64,000 nt of DNA, from assembly GCF_007570825.1 (NCBI RefSeq), contig NZ_SUNB01000001.1, positions 1,116,001-1,180,000 on the forward strand. The letters are read 5' to 3'. Position numbers and translations under genes: made by a program. The notes below the pieces were generated by a model that worked only from the letters and a program-made list of their open reading frames with translations, searched no databases and was not told where the DNA came from. Source of the stretch: Pleionea sediminis (GTDB lineage Bacteria > Pseudomonadota > Gammaproteobacteria > Enterobacterales > Kangiellaceae). Positions 45,243 to 53,791 of this stretch are shown here, piece after piece (the first letter of the stretch is position 1; the number at the start of each line of letters is the position of its first letter).

Positions 45243-45614
45243 TATCGCTCTCTCTTTTTCTCCACTGAACTTAATTTATTAGACGAGGAAAGTGACTAAA
45301 GCGAATGAGAATGACAAAAAATCTCAAATTCTGAAGTTGTAAACTAGACAATTTCGAAGGAAAACACGCTAACTATCTATGGATGCTGGAAAAGTTTAAA
45401 ACGGTTGTATAAACAAGCAAACAATCAACTTAGGAAACAAAACATGCTCATTGTGCAGCGCATCAATCTCTTATTTATCGAATTACTCATCCGTTGAGAC
45501 AGGGTTCATTATTTACTAATTCGAGTTATCGAGGCATAAAATATAAATAACTTGAAAAGACTGTTTAAGAGCAAACAGCACTAAGCAGTCGGTACTTTTC
45601 AGTACCCAGGTATT
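45243..45614. other. Intergenic region, 372 bases
   Basis: No convincing gene; a 17-codon frame near 45443 has a ribosome-like site but is too short to call. A small hairpin (GGTACT / AGTACC, about 45590-45605) lies just past the metJ stop and may end its transcript. Confidence 0.5.
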
Positions 45615-45896
45615 TTAATCTTCCTGATTTTCTAACCAGTATTCCGTTTCTGCCTTCGCTTTCGAAAGATCTTCATCAGAAGGTAGAGGCTGGCCGGTAT
45701 AGGCATGCAAAAAGGCTTCACAGAGCAACTCACTATTGGTTGCATGTCGTAGGTTATTAACCTGACGCCGTGTACGCTCATCGGTAAGAATTTTTAGTAC
45801 TTTGAGCGGTATGGATACAGTGATTTTTTTAACTTCTTGGCTTTTCTTTCCGTGCTCTGCGTAAGGGCACATTGCTTCATCCACTTTTTCAACCAT
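45615..45896 (-). CDS. metJ: Methionine repressor MetJ
   Basis: 93 residues. The stretch [20 protein letters not shown], then [16 protein letters not shown], is almost unchanged from enteric MetJ. It includes the ribbon that enters the DNA groove. The C-terminus is about a dozen residues shorter than the enteric protein. With S-adenosylmethionine as co-repressor it binds tandem 8-bp met boxes. Two such tandem sites lie in the divergent gap toward metX (45979-46040), so it controls the met operon and itself. Confidence 0.97.
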   Translation of the reverse strand: MVEKVDEAMCPYAEHGKKSQEVKKITVSIPLKVLKILTDERTRRQVNNLRHATNSELLCEAFLHAYTGQPLPSDEDLSKAKAETEYWLENQED

Positions 45897-45978
45897 AAAT
45901 CACCTCAGCTCTATTCTAGCCGGAGATCTTACCCTGCTGGTGGGATCTGTCAATTGAGATAACTAAAAATTATACCCT

Positions 45979-46040
45979 AGACATCTAAACGTCTTGACTT
46001 CCACTTAACGCCAAACTAGCATTTAGCCATCTAAACGTCT
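45979..46040. promoter_or_regulatory. Two pairs of tandem met boxes
   Basis: AGACATCTAAACGTCT (45979-45994) and AGCCATCTAAACGTCT (46025-46040) are each two adjacent copies of the AGACGTCT-like met box. They lie between divergent metJ and metX, the second pair 15 bases before the metX ATG. Confidence 0.85.
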
Positions 46041-46055
46041 AAAAAGAACTTTCAC

Positions 46056-47129
46056 ATGGAATCAGGATCACTAACAAATCTTGCCCAGGACGCAAGCGTT
46101 CAACGTCGTAGCATTGCACTTCCTTACGATTGGAAATTAGTTCATGGAGACATCATCCCTAAAGGGCAAATTGCTTACACCCTCTACGGAAATATCAAAA
46201 ATCCCTGCATCTTAGTTTTGGGAGGCATTTCTGCAGGAAGAGATGTCGCACACGAAACTGGAGAATATGCCAGCGGCTGGTGGTCTTCTCAGATAGGTGA
46301 CGGTAAAGCTATAGACTTAGATGATTATTCAGTACTGGGTTTTGATTATTTGGGTGGCAACGGTAATTCCAGTGGCCCGTACAATAAAAATGACCAATTT
46401 CCAGTTATCGATACTCGTGATCAAGCTCGTGCTTTGGCTTACCTCATTATTTCTCTAAAAATTAATCGCCTCCATGCTGTAATAGGAAGTTCTTATGGAG
46501 GAAAGGTGGCGCTCGCTTTATGCGAAGAATTTCCAGAACTGGTAAGCCAGGCACTCATTATTAGTGCCGCAGAGAAAACCAGTGTTCAAAGCTCTGGTCT
46601 ACGTAGTATTCAGCGGCAAATAGTTGAACTCACTCATTCAACTACTCAAGCACAAGCAGGACTCGCTCTTGCCCGCGCTTTAGCGATGATCACTTATCGT
46701 TCTCCAGAAGAGTTTGCCAAGCGATTTGATTCATCAACTGAAATTAACAATGGCCAGTATCAATCAGAAATCGATAATTATCTGTCATCCCGAGGCAATC
46801 AATTCGCGAGCCAATTTAGTGCTGAAGCATTTTATTGTCTTTCTCAGTCTATCGATTTACATAACGTTGATGCGACCAAAATAAATCTTCCAATCACCTG
46901 CGTCGGAATTACCAACGATCAATTAATTCCGTTCGAATCAGTTAAACAGACAGCGGAAAATGCCAATGGCCACTTTATTCGTATTTCTTCTGAATATGGG
47001 CACGATGCCTTTTTAAAAGAGGTTGAGGCTATTAGCTGGATAATTAAACGCTTTTTAAAAATTAACGAAGTGAGAGATGACTATGACAACGACCAAGGAA
47101 ACTTGCTCAGCATCGACTGTTGCGGTTAA
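46056..47129 (+). CDS. metX: Homoserine O-acyltransferase, MetX/MetXS type
   Basis: 357 residues of alpha/beta-hydrolase fold. The nucleophile elbow is I-G-S-S-Y-G-G (about 147-153), the acid lies in I-T-N-D-Q-L-I-P, and the catalytic His is in Y-G-H-D-A-F-L-K-E. S-I-Q-R-Q-I-V-E-L and A-L-A-R-A-L-A-M-I-T-Y-R-S match the form found in xanthomonads, which succinylates rather than acetylates homoserine. That assignment is from memory. It makes the activated homoserine for the next gene. It is preceded by met boxes and overlaps metB by about 50 bases. Confidence 0.85.
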   Translation: MESGSLTNLAQDASVQRRSIALPYDWKLVHGDIIPKGQIAYTLYGNIKNPCILVLGGISAGRDVAHETGEYASGWWSSQIGDGKAIDLDDYSVLGFDYLGGNGNSSGPYNKNDQFPVIDTRDQARALAYLIISLKINRLHAVIGSSYGGKVALALCEEFPELVSQALIISAAEKTSVQSSGLRSIQRQIVELTHSTTQAQAGLALARALAMITYRSPEEFAKRFDSSTEINNGQYQSEIDNYLSSRGNQFASQFSAEAFYCLSQSIDLHNVDATKINLPITCVGITNDQLIPFESVKQTAENANGHFIRISSEYGHDAFLKEVEAISWIIKRFLKINEVRDDYDNDQGNLLSIDCCG

Positions 47130-48276
47130 GGCAGGAATTGAAGCAGACAAAGCATATGGTGCGGTTACGCCGCCTTTGTATTTATCGAGCAATTATACAT
47201 TTAGTGATTTTGCAGAGCCCCGGCAGTACGACTACTCTCGCTCGGGAAATCCAACACGCGATCTATTAGCGGATGCACTGAGTGATCTCGAAGGAGGCTC
47301 TGGCGCAGTCATCACCTCTACGGGAATGTCTGCCGTTCTATTAGTAACACAACTGCTTAAGGCAGGTGATTTAGTGATTGCTCCACATGACTGCTACGGA
47401 GGAACTTATCGATTATTTCGTAATTTGGCTGACAAAGGTCATTTTCGAATTCTATTTGTCGATCAGAATGATCCTATTGCTTTGCAGGATGCTTTTTCTC
47501 ATAACCCAAAACTCTTGTGGATTGAAACACCCAGTAACCCATTACTTCGCATTGTTGATATACAAAAGCTCAGTACGCTTGCCCATCAGCATCACTGCTT
47601 AGTCGCTGTCGATAATACATTTTTGACACCAATCTACCAAAAACCATTTGAACTCGGTGCAGATATCGTTGTTCATTCAACTACCAAATACATTAATGGT
47701 CATAGTGATGTCGTTGGTGGCGCTGTTATTGGAAAAACGGAAGAGCTTGCTGAACAATTAAAATGGTGGGCAAACTGCGTGGGCATTACTGCCAGTCCGT
47801 TTGATAGTTTTTTAACTTTGCGTGGTTTACGAACTCTCAGCGCTCGACTGAAGCAACATGAAATAAACACCAAAGATGTGCTTGAATATCTACTACAGCA
47901 TTCACAAGTCGATAAAGTCTATCACCCTTCAATTGAGCAACATCCGGGTCATTTAATTGCCAAGCATCAGCAGTCAGGCTTTGGAATTATGATTAGCTTT
48001 GAGTTGGCAGGAGATGAGTTAGATATCAAAAACTTTATCCGTTCGCTCAATCAGTTTTCACTCGCAGAATCATTAGGCGGAGTCGAATCGCTAATTTGCC
48101 ATCCCGCGTCGATGACTCATGCTGCAATGGATCCGGAAGCACGTCAAACGGCAGGAATAAAAAGCAATCTACTTAGAGTTTCCCTCGGTATTGAAGATTC
48201 AGGAGACCTCATTAGCGATCTCGACAGAGCATTTCAATACGTTAATCAATGTCGCATAACCCAACAGGCGGTGTAA
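47077..48276 (+). CDS. metB: Cystathionine gamma-synthase or related PLP enzyme
   Basis: 399 residues. The Cys/Met-metabolism PLP fold shows Y-D-Y-S-R-S-G-N-P-T-R, S-G-A-V-I-T-S-T-G-M-S-A, D-N-T-F-L-T-P, and H-S-T-T-K-Y-I-N-G-H-S-D with the Schiff-base Lys. It joins an acylated homoserine to cysteine in methionine synthesis. A close relative of methionine gamma-lyase cannot be excluded, but the met-box operon position fixes the role. The start is ATG 47077 (or 47083) after GAGAG, within metX, so translation is coupled. The next gene begins one base after its stop. Confidence 0.93.
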   Translation: MTMTTTKETCSASTVAVKAGIEADKAYGAVTPPLYLSSNYTFSDFAEPRQYDYSRSGNPTRDLLADALSDLEGGSGAVITSTGMSAVLLVTQLLKAGDLVIAPHDCYGGTYRLFRNLADKGHFRILFVDQNDPIALQDAFSHNPKLLWIETPSNPLLRIVDIQKLSTLAHQHHCLVAVDNTFLTPIYQKPFELGADIVVHSTTKYINGHSDVVGGAVIGKTEELAEQLKWWANCVGITASPFDSFLTLRGLRTLSARLKQHEINTKDVLEYLLQHSQVDKVYHPSIEQHPGHLIAKHQQSGFGIMISFELAGDELDIKNFIRSLNQFSLAESLGGVESLICHPASMTHAAMDPEARQTAGIKSNLLRVSLGIEDSGDLISDLDRAFQYVNQCRITQQAV

Positions 48277-48277
48277 T

Positions 48278-49042
48278 ATGCTTTTACAGAATCAAAATGT
48301 TTACGAACAACCTTTTAGACAATTAACGCTCCCAAAGTCGATTATTAAAATCGACAGTGTTTCAATAGAGTCCGCAGGTTGCTTTTTAAAAGTTGCTCAG
48401 TTCATAAAAGATAATTTGAGTAGTAATGACTTAGTTGTTCTTTCATCATCCGGCGACACTAAGAAATCACTCATGCAATTATGCAATGACGAAAAAAGCG
48501 CTACGGATAAATTGGATTCAGTTATCATTCATCACAAAACGATAATAAAAGGCTGTCTACCACTAAACTCCCAAAACCAGGTTCTTAAAAGCTTTGATCA
48601 AGACTGCTTATGGATAAAACACTTAATTGAAATTAATCGAGTTCAACAACACCAAGAAGAAATCATTGCTTTCGGAGAAATATGGTCAGCAAAGATACTA
48701 ACTGCAATTTTAGAGAGCGATGGCGTAGATGCTAGCTGGATAGATAGCCGCCGCTTTATAAAATTACAGAAGCTCAATGGTCAATATGCAGTCGATATCC
48801 TTCAGTCAAAAAAGTACTATTGCGAACATCAAAAGTCTCGTCAAAACAGACTATCTATAGTAACAAGTTCTATCGCAGGGGACTGTGAATGCCGAACACT
48901 TAGTTTAGAGTGCTGTAAAAATGAAAAGAACTTAAATACTCTCAGCGCTATTGTTGATGCTGAAAAAATTTCTTTCTATGAGCAGCTAGTTTCTAAAGAT
49001 ATTTTTTCCAATAAAAACAATACGATTCAGTTTAAACATTGA
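48278..49042 (+). CDS. Degenerate stand-alone aspartokinase domain, remnant of MetL
   Basis: 254 residues, aligned by eye with the N-terminal third of MetL. C-F-L-K-V-A-Q-F-I-K and D-L-V-V-L-S-S-S-G match the MetL segment after the active site. F-G-E-I-W-S-A-K-I-L-T-A-I-L and W-I-D-S-R-R-F match the next block. But K-F-G-G-S, the ATP/aspartate site, has become I-K-I-D-S-V-S. The later catalytic Gly/Asp segment is also unrecognisable, and the homoserine dehydrogenase half is absent. The frame is open and has a normal start coupled to metB (one base apart). It is either a decayed gene or a regulatory relic. Confidence 0.75.
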   Translation: MLLQNQNVYEQPFRQLTLPKSIIKIDSVSIESAGCFLKVAQFIKDNLSSNDLVVLSSSGDTKKSLMQLCNDEKSATDKLDSVIIHHKTIIKGCLPLNSQNQVLKSFDQDCLWIKHLIEINRVQQHQEEIIAFGEIWSAKILTAILESDGVDASWIDSRRFIKLQKLNGQYAVDILQSKKYYCEHQKSRQNRLSIVTSSIAGDCECRTLSLECCKNEKNLNTLSAIVDAEKISFYEQLVSKDIFSNKNNTIQFKH

Positions 49043-49123
49043 TTAAAAAACAAAGACTTCCTGTTAACTTAACTTGAGCTTGGCTCTTAAGAATAGCATT
49101 GCTATTTAATGAAATAAGAATAG

Positions 49124-50431
49124 TTATTTTTTTGACTCCGGATCACCCTCATCAATAGAAAAGGATGCTTTTCCCACATTAGCATTGCCTTTCTCTTCCT
49201 CTTTTTCTTCTTCAATTTCTTCTAATGCCAATGTTAATCCATCACTTGTTTTCACTGTTTTATCTTCTTCTTTTTTCATTTCTTCTTGCTCATTTTTCTC
49301 ACTCGAACTTTGTTGTTCATCATCAACCTTATCATTGACAACTGGCTCTTCAGAGCCATTTTCTGACTTACCAGCAAGCTTAATCATTAACCTCAAATTA
49401 TTTGGAGAGTCAGCATTTTTTGTTGCATCATCAAGCGATATTTTACCATCGTCCCAAAGTCGATACAGAGCCCGATCGAAAGTTTGCATTCCCAAGTTAA
49501 GGGACTTCTCCATAACTTCTTTTATTTCATGCACATTTCCGCGCTTTACCATTTCTTGTACGGTTGGTGTTCCCAAAAGAATTTCTATTGCCGCACATCG
49601 TTTTCCATCTACCGTTGGCACGAGTCTTTGCGAGATAAAAGCTTTTAAATTTAATGATAAATCATTCAATAATTGTTTGTGACGCTCTTCAGGGAAAAAG
49701 TTTATGATTCTATCCAATGCCTGATTGGCATTGTTTGCATGCAATGTTGATATTGCGAGATGCCCTGTTTCAGCAAATGCCAGTGCGTGCTCCATCGTTT
49801 CTCGATCTCGGATTTCACCGATAAGTATGACGTCTGGTGCTTGTCTCAATGTATTTTTTAATGCATCGTGAAAACTTAATGTATCAACACCAACCTCACG
49901 TTGATTAACGATACAACGCTTATGACGGTGAACAAACTCTACGGGATCTTCAATTGTAATTATATGACCGCCTTCTTTCGCATTACTATTTCGATAGTCG
50001 ATAAGCGCAGCTAACGATGTGGATTTACCCGAGCCGGTACCACCAACAAACAAAATTAAACCACGTTTTTCCATGATCACTTTGGTTAGAACTTCAGGCA
50101 AACCTAAATTTTTGTAATTTGGAATTTCCGTTACTATATTACGAATAACCATTGCAATATCATTGCGCTGCTTAAATATATTTACACGAAATCGTCCAAC
50201 ACCCTTTTCAGAAATAGCAAGATTCATTTCTAATGTTTCATCAAACTCTTTAGCCTGTGCTTCACTCATTATTTCCAAAGAAATTTCCTTTATTCGCTTT
50301 TGCGTTAAAGGATCACGTTCGATCGGTTTTAATACACCTTGAAATTTCGCACAGGGTGGAGCTCCCGTACTAAAATACAAATCAGACCCATCTTTAGAAG
50401 CCAAAATCTTAAGGTAGTCTTTAAAGTCCAT
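49124..50431 (-). CDS. pilU: Type IV pilus retraction ATPase PilU
   Basis: 435 residues. The PilT/PilU ATPase core has Walker A G-G-T-G-S-G-K-S-T (about 130), the Asp box, Walker B (L-I-G-E-I-R-D) and H-box (A-F-A-E-T-G-H-L). The C-terminal F-D-R-A-L-Y-R-L-W-D-D-G-K-I-S and A-D-S-P-N-N-L-R-L-M-I-K are PilU-like, and the C-terminal AIRNLIRE-like motif of PilT is missing. About 65 residues of acidic Glu/Lys-rich sequence are added at the end, which the family usually lacks. PilU helps PilT retract pili. No pilT or other pil gene is in the window. Confidence 0.9.
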   Translation of the reverse strand: MDFKDYLKILASKDGSDLYFSTGAPPCAKFQGVLKPIERDPLTQKRIKEISLEIMSEAQAKEFDETLEMNLAISEKGVGRFRVNIFKQRNDIAMVIRNIVTEIPNYKNLGLPEVLTKVIMEKRGLILFVGGTGSGKSTSLAALIDYRNSNAKEGGHIITIEDPVEFVHRHKRCIVNQREVGVDTLSFHDALKNTLRQAPDVILIGEIRDRETMEHALAFAETGHLAISTLHANNANQALDRIINFFPEERHKQLLNDLSLNLKAFISQRLVPTVDGKRCAAIEILLGTPTVQEMVKRGNVHEIKEVMEKSLNLGMQTFDRALYRLWDDGKISLDDATKNADSPNNLRLMIKLAGKSENGSEEPVVNDKVDDEQQSSSEKNEQEEMKKEEDKTVKTSDGLTLALEEIEEEKEEEKGNANVGKASFSIDEGDPESKK

Positions 50432-50499
50432 AATTGAAAAATGCCGTGGAATACGTACCTAAAGCTTAGAACAGCGTTATAAATTGGCAAGTTATAAAA

Positions 50500-50528
50500 A
50501 AAAGGCAGATATCGAGGATCTGCCTTTT
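50500..50528 (-). terminator. Terminator after the DUF4097 gene
   Basis: AAAAGGCAGAT (50500-50510) and ATCTGCCTTTT (50518-50528) form an 11-bp stem with a 7-base loop, 23 bases after the stop on -. Confidence 0.8.
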
Positions 50529-50550
50529 ATCGTGAGGGGTAATTTTGATT

Positions 50551-51501
50551 CTATTGTTTTTCGATGTAAACGTTTCCAGAACTCGTATGTAGCTCGAGCT
50601 GCGGTCCACCACCATTAATGGGTCCTTTCAACTTATATTCTGCTTCAGAACGACCATTTATTTCAAAGTCGCTATATACTTTCCGCCCTCGAGCATATAA
50701 GTCAACCGCAATACCGCTGGCCAGTTCAACTCGAATACTACCACCTGAAGTCGATAACTCAGAATCACCTTTGGGTTGTTCTGTCATTGATACAGTAACA
50801 CTACCACCCGATGTTTTTGCAGATACTGTTCCGCCAACGTTTCCCATTTTAATGCTACCACCCGAAGTGGCGACATCGGCGGTGCCGGAGACAACACCCA
50901 ACGTTATACTACCGCCCGAAGTTCGACCGTAAACATCACCAACAACATCACCGATATTAAGTGAGCCACCACTGGTTTTGACTTTAACATCTCCTTTAGA
51001 AGAGTTTACCGAAACCGAACCACCCGATGTTTTTCCATCAATGCTTCCTTCTATATTTCCAAACCGTAAACTTCCGCCCGATGTTTTGGCTCTCACTTCG
51101 CCAATTAAATCGCCAACTTGAATGGAGCCTCCCGATGTGTTGAGATCAACATCGTATTGCTGAGGTAATCGAATATCGAAATGTACTCGACGACTGCCTG
51201 AGCCCCAGCCCCAGCCTGAATCACCTTCACCTTTTATTTCCAGCCCACGACTGGAAGCATCAAACTCAACAGTGAACTCATCTTCGTCAAATCCTTCTAT
51301 TTCTACGGACACTTCAATCTTTGACTGATTATGAGTGCGTACTTGAATAGAGCCAACGTCCGTCTTAACTTCCAAATGACCGGCTCCTTCAACATCAAAT
51401 GACTTATTGATGGTGCGATCCGCTAAAGCACTACCAGAAAACCCGGCCGCAATCGTGAGAAGTAAACCAATCACAGGTCGAAATAGTTTTGTATTATTCA
51501 C
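50551..51501 (-). CDS. Exported DUF4097 beta-helix-like protein
   Basis: 316 residues with a signal peptide (to about 27, ending A-L-A). The mature part is a ladder of about eight T-S-G-G-S repeats spaced roughly 18-20 residues. Each is followed by a short hydrophobic strand, the hallmark of DUF4097/DUF4098 beta-strand repeat proteins. Such proteins are thought to form a beta-helix, but their function is unknown. The ladder runs from about residue 120 to 255. It lies downstream of an MFS gene, perhaps separately transcribed. Confidence 0.85.
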   Translation of the reverse strand: MNNTKLFRPVIGLLLTIAAGFSGSALADRTINKSFDVEGAGHLEVKTDVGSIQVRTHNQSKIEVSVEIEGFDEDEFTVEFDASSRGLEIKGEGDSGWGWGSGSRRVHFDIRLPQQYDVDLNTSGGSIQVGDLIGEVRAKTSGGSLRFGNIEGSIDGKTSGGSVSVNSSKGDVKVKTSGGSLNIGDVVGDVYGRTSGGSITLGVVSGTADVATSGGSIKMGNVGGTVSAKTSGGSVTVSMTEQPKGDSELSTSGGSIRVELASGIAVDLYARGRKVYSDFEINGRSEAEYKLKGPINGGGPQLELHTSSGNVYIEKQ

Positions 51502-51575
51502 ATTAAACTCCCAGTTTTAACTCTTACTAACTAAGACGCTCGATATTGTTAAATGGTTTAAATGAGTAACTTTGA

Positions 51576-52790
51576 TTAACTCTGGTAAACACGCTGACAA
51601 ATCAACCAGGCAAATAACGAATACGCCATACAGCCTACCATAATAAAAGCAATATCAATCTTAAAATCGATTAAAGCTCCCAAAACGATGGGCGCAATTG
51701 CCGTGGAAATAACCATAAGGGCACTAACTAATGATCGAATACTTCCTAAATGCCGTGTTCCGTAAACTTCTGGCCATAAAGAACCAATCGTTGGCCCACT
51801 AGCACCAACTGAAAATCCAGACAAAAACATAAACGCTATCCACCCAAAAAGAGAATCAAAAATCAGGCAGCTGATGCCTAATGTGAGCGGGATTAAATAC
51901 ACACGCATCACTCTTTTAGCGCCCCAGCGGTCAACCAACGCGCCTGTAAACAAAGAACCTAACGCGTGAGTAATCGCATACAAGGTCATACTGGATGCAA
52001 TTGCAGATAAAGACCACCCTCGACCTTCTGCCCAAGCCACCTGATGAAAAAACAATCCAGTAATTAACATAGCCGGAGCGAGAATAGCCGGAATGGTTAA
52101 CCAAAACCGGCCATCACGAATAACATCTCGCCGCTCCCAATGTTTAATGTTATCCGCTTCGCTTTCTGGTGTTGATGACTGACTTATCGGATGCTTTGCA
52201 CGCTCATCTCCCAAGGTCCAAAGTAAAAGGGGTAAAAATAAAACGATTAAAACAACCGCCAATCCCATCCATACTTCGCGCCACCCCAAATACGCAATTG
52301 CGATAGCTGCCAAAATTGGCAAAATAAATTCACCCAGCGGCATGCCCATAGATGCAACACTTATTGCCTTACCTCGATTTTTATCAAAGTATCGAGCCAT
52401 TGTTGTAAATGAAGTATGTCCAGTTAACCCCTGACCACAAAATCGAATCAATAGAAAACCAGCAAACAGCCAATATTCGTTAACTGCAAAGGCAAGAACC
52501 ATTGTTGCAATGAAAGTTCCAAATAACACCCACAAGGTAAAGGTTTTCAAAGAACTGGTATCTAACTTACCGCCAATTAACATTAGCGTGAACCCACTAA
52601 TTAACGTAGCTATCGAGTAATAAGCACTGTATTCCGTGTTGCTTAGTGAAAAAGAATCTCGCCACTCACCACCAAAGACGGATATAAAAAAGGTTTGTCC
52701 ATAATTTCCAACAAACACGAGCACAAAACCAAACAACAAGAAGCGATAGTTTTCGAATATAAACTTTCCGTAACCCACAAATACCCACAC
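51576..52790 (-). CDS. MFS transporter, OFA-like
   Basis: 404 residues with twelve predicted transmembrane helices and a long charged loop in the middle (about 200-215). G-G-K-L-D-T between helices 2 and 3, and G-A-L-V-D-R-W-G-A-K-R in the second half, are the MFS loop signatures. The wide spacing and G-F-S-V-G-A-S-G-P-T resemble monocarboxylate or oxalate:formate carriers. Substrate unknown. It uses the proton gradient in the inner membrane by family rule. Confidence 0.82.
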   Translation of the reverse strand: MWVFVGYGKFIFENYRFLLFGFVLVFVGNYGQTFFISVFGGEWRDSFSLSNTEYSAYYSIATLISGFTLMLIGGKLDTSSLKTFTLWVLFGTFIATMVLAFAVNEYWLFAGFLLIRFCGQGLTGHTSFTTMARYFDKNRGKAISVASMGMPLGEFILPILAAIAIAYLGWREVWMGLAVVLIVLFLPLLLWTLGDERAKHPISQSSTPESEADNIKHWERRDVIRDGRFWLTIPAILAPAMLITGLFFHQVAWAEGRGWSLSAIASSMTLYAITHALGSLFTGALVDRWGAKRVMRVYLIPLTLGISCLIFDSLFGWIAFMFLSGFSVGASGPTIGSLWPEVYGTRHLGSIRSLVSALMVISTAIAPIVLGALIDFKIDIAFIMVGCMAYSLFAWLICQRVYQS

Positions 52791-52913
52791 TTAATCTAAG
52801 AAAATCGCGCAATATTATAACGGATTGAGGAATTAAGTCAGATCAATTGATTAAGCAAGGAGAGTTCTCTGCTGACGTGTATTAATAAAAGATCAACATC
52901 ATTACTTAGATAC

Positions 52914-53657
52914 CTAGTCATCAAAAAGTGACATGAGATGTTTAAAAACTTGTCCCGCTGGCTTTGCTATAAGGAGGTCCACTTTGCTCGATAAAGATGT
53001 TGCATTAGGATTGATTTCAATGAGCTTTGCTCCGGCTTGCAAGGCTACATTAGCAAATCCTGCAGCAGGGTAAACTTCACTCGAAGTCCCCACAGAAAGA
53101 AATAAATCACATTGTTGACTCACTTTTTGCGCCATATCAATAACGGATGCATCAAGACTTTCTCCAAACCAGACGACAGACGGCCGCAAGTAAGCCGATT
53201 GACATTGGTTGCACCGTTTTAGGGGCTCTTCAATATCAACGACTGACTCATGATAATCACATTGCGAATTATGACAGCGATTTTCAAATAAATGACCATG
53301 CAGCTCAATCACTTCCGTACTGCCCGCTTGCTGATGTAACCCATCGACATTTTGCGTAATAAGGTAGAGCTTCAATCGCTTTTGTAACTCAGCAATACCA
53401 AGATGTGCAGCATTGGGACTCGCTTGTTGCACCTGCTGTCTGCGCCATTGATACCAGCTCCAGACTAACTCAGGATCTCGGGAAAACCCTTCAGGACTCG
53501 CCATCTCCATTGGATCATACTTAGACCACAAGCCCTCTTGAGCGTCTCGAAATGTTGAAATTCCACTCTCTGCTGACACGCCAGCACCGGTCATTACGGT
53601 GATGCATTCGGCTTGCGTCAACCACTCATAAAGATTTTGAATGTCTGAGTTGTTCAT
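52914..53657 (-). CDS. cobB: NAD-dependent protein deacylase, sirtuin of CobB type
   Basis: 247 residues. The NAD site has G-A-G-V-S-A-E-S-G-I-S-T-F-R near residue 23. T-Q-N-V-D-G-L-H holds the ribose contacts, and catalytic His is in E-L-H-G-H-L. Two Cys pairs (C-x4-C and C-x2-C, about 130-155) bind zinc. W-Y-Q-W-R-R contains the Y-x-x-R motif of class III sirtuins, which favours succinyl and malonyl lysine. It removes acyl groups from lysine in cytoplasmic proteins. Placed between an MFS carrier and a chemoreceptor, with no obvious operon link. Confidence 0.93.
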   Translation of the reverse strand: MNNSDIQNLYEWLTQAECITVMTGAGVSAESGISTFRDAQEGLWSKYDPMEMASPEGFSRDPELVWSWYQWRRQQVQQASPNAAHLGIAELQKRLKLYLITQNVDGLHQQAGSTEVIELHGHLFENRCHNSQCDYHESVVDIEEPLKRCNQCQSAYLRPSVVWFGESLDASVIDMAQKVSQQCDLFLSVGTSSEVYPAAGFANVALQAGAKLIEINPNATSLSSKVDLLIAKPAGQVFKHLMSLFDD

Positions 53658-53791
53658 TTCTTAGCAATTTCTCTTACATTATCTAAACTTATCTTACTGC
53701 AAGATTTGAACCTGTAAAACAACTGAAAAAAGATAGAACGCTTTACAAACCGACAATTTCGGCCCTAAAGCGTGACAATGAGGCAATGGAA

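Noticed and set aside
45443-45500. 17-codon frame with a ribosome-like site in the gap before metJ
   Set aside because: Too short and without any supporting motif or neighbour.
45550-45580. CTGT...ACAG sequence as a LexA box
   Set aside because: The spacer is 10 bases, not 8, and no SOS gene is nearby.
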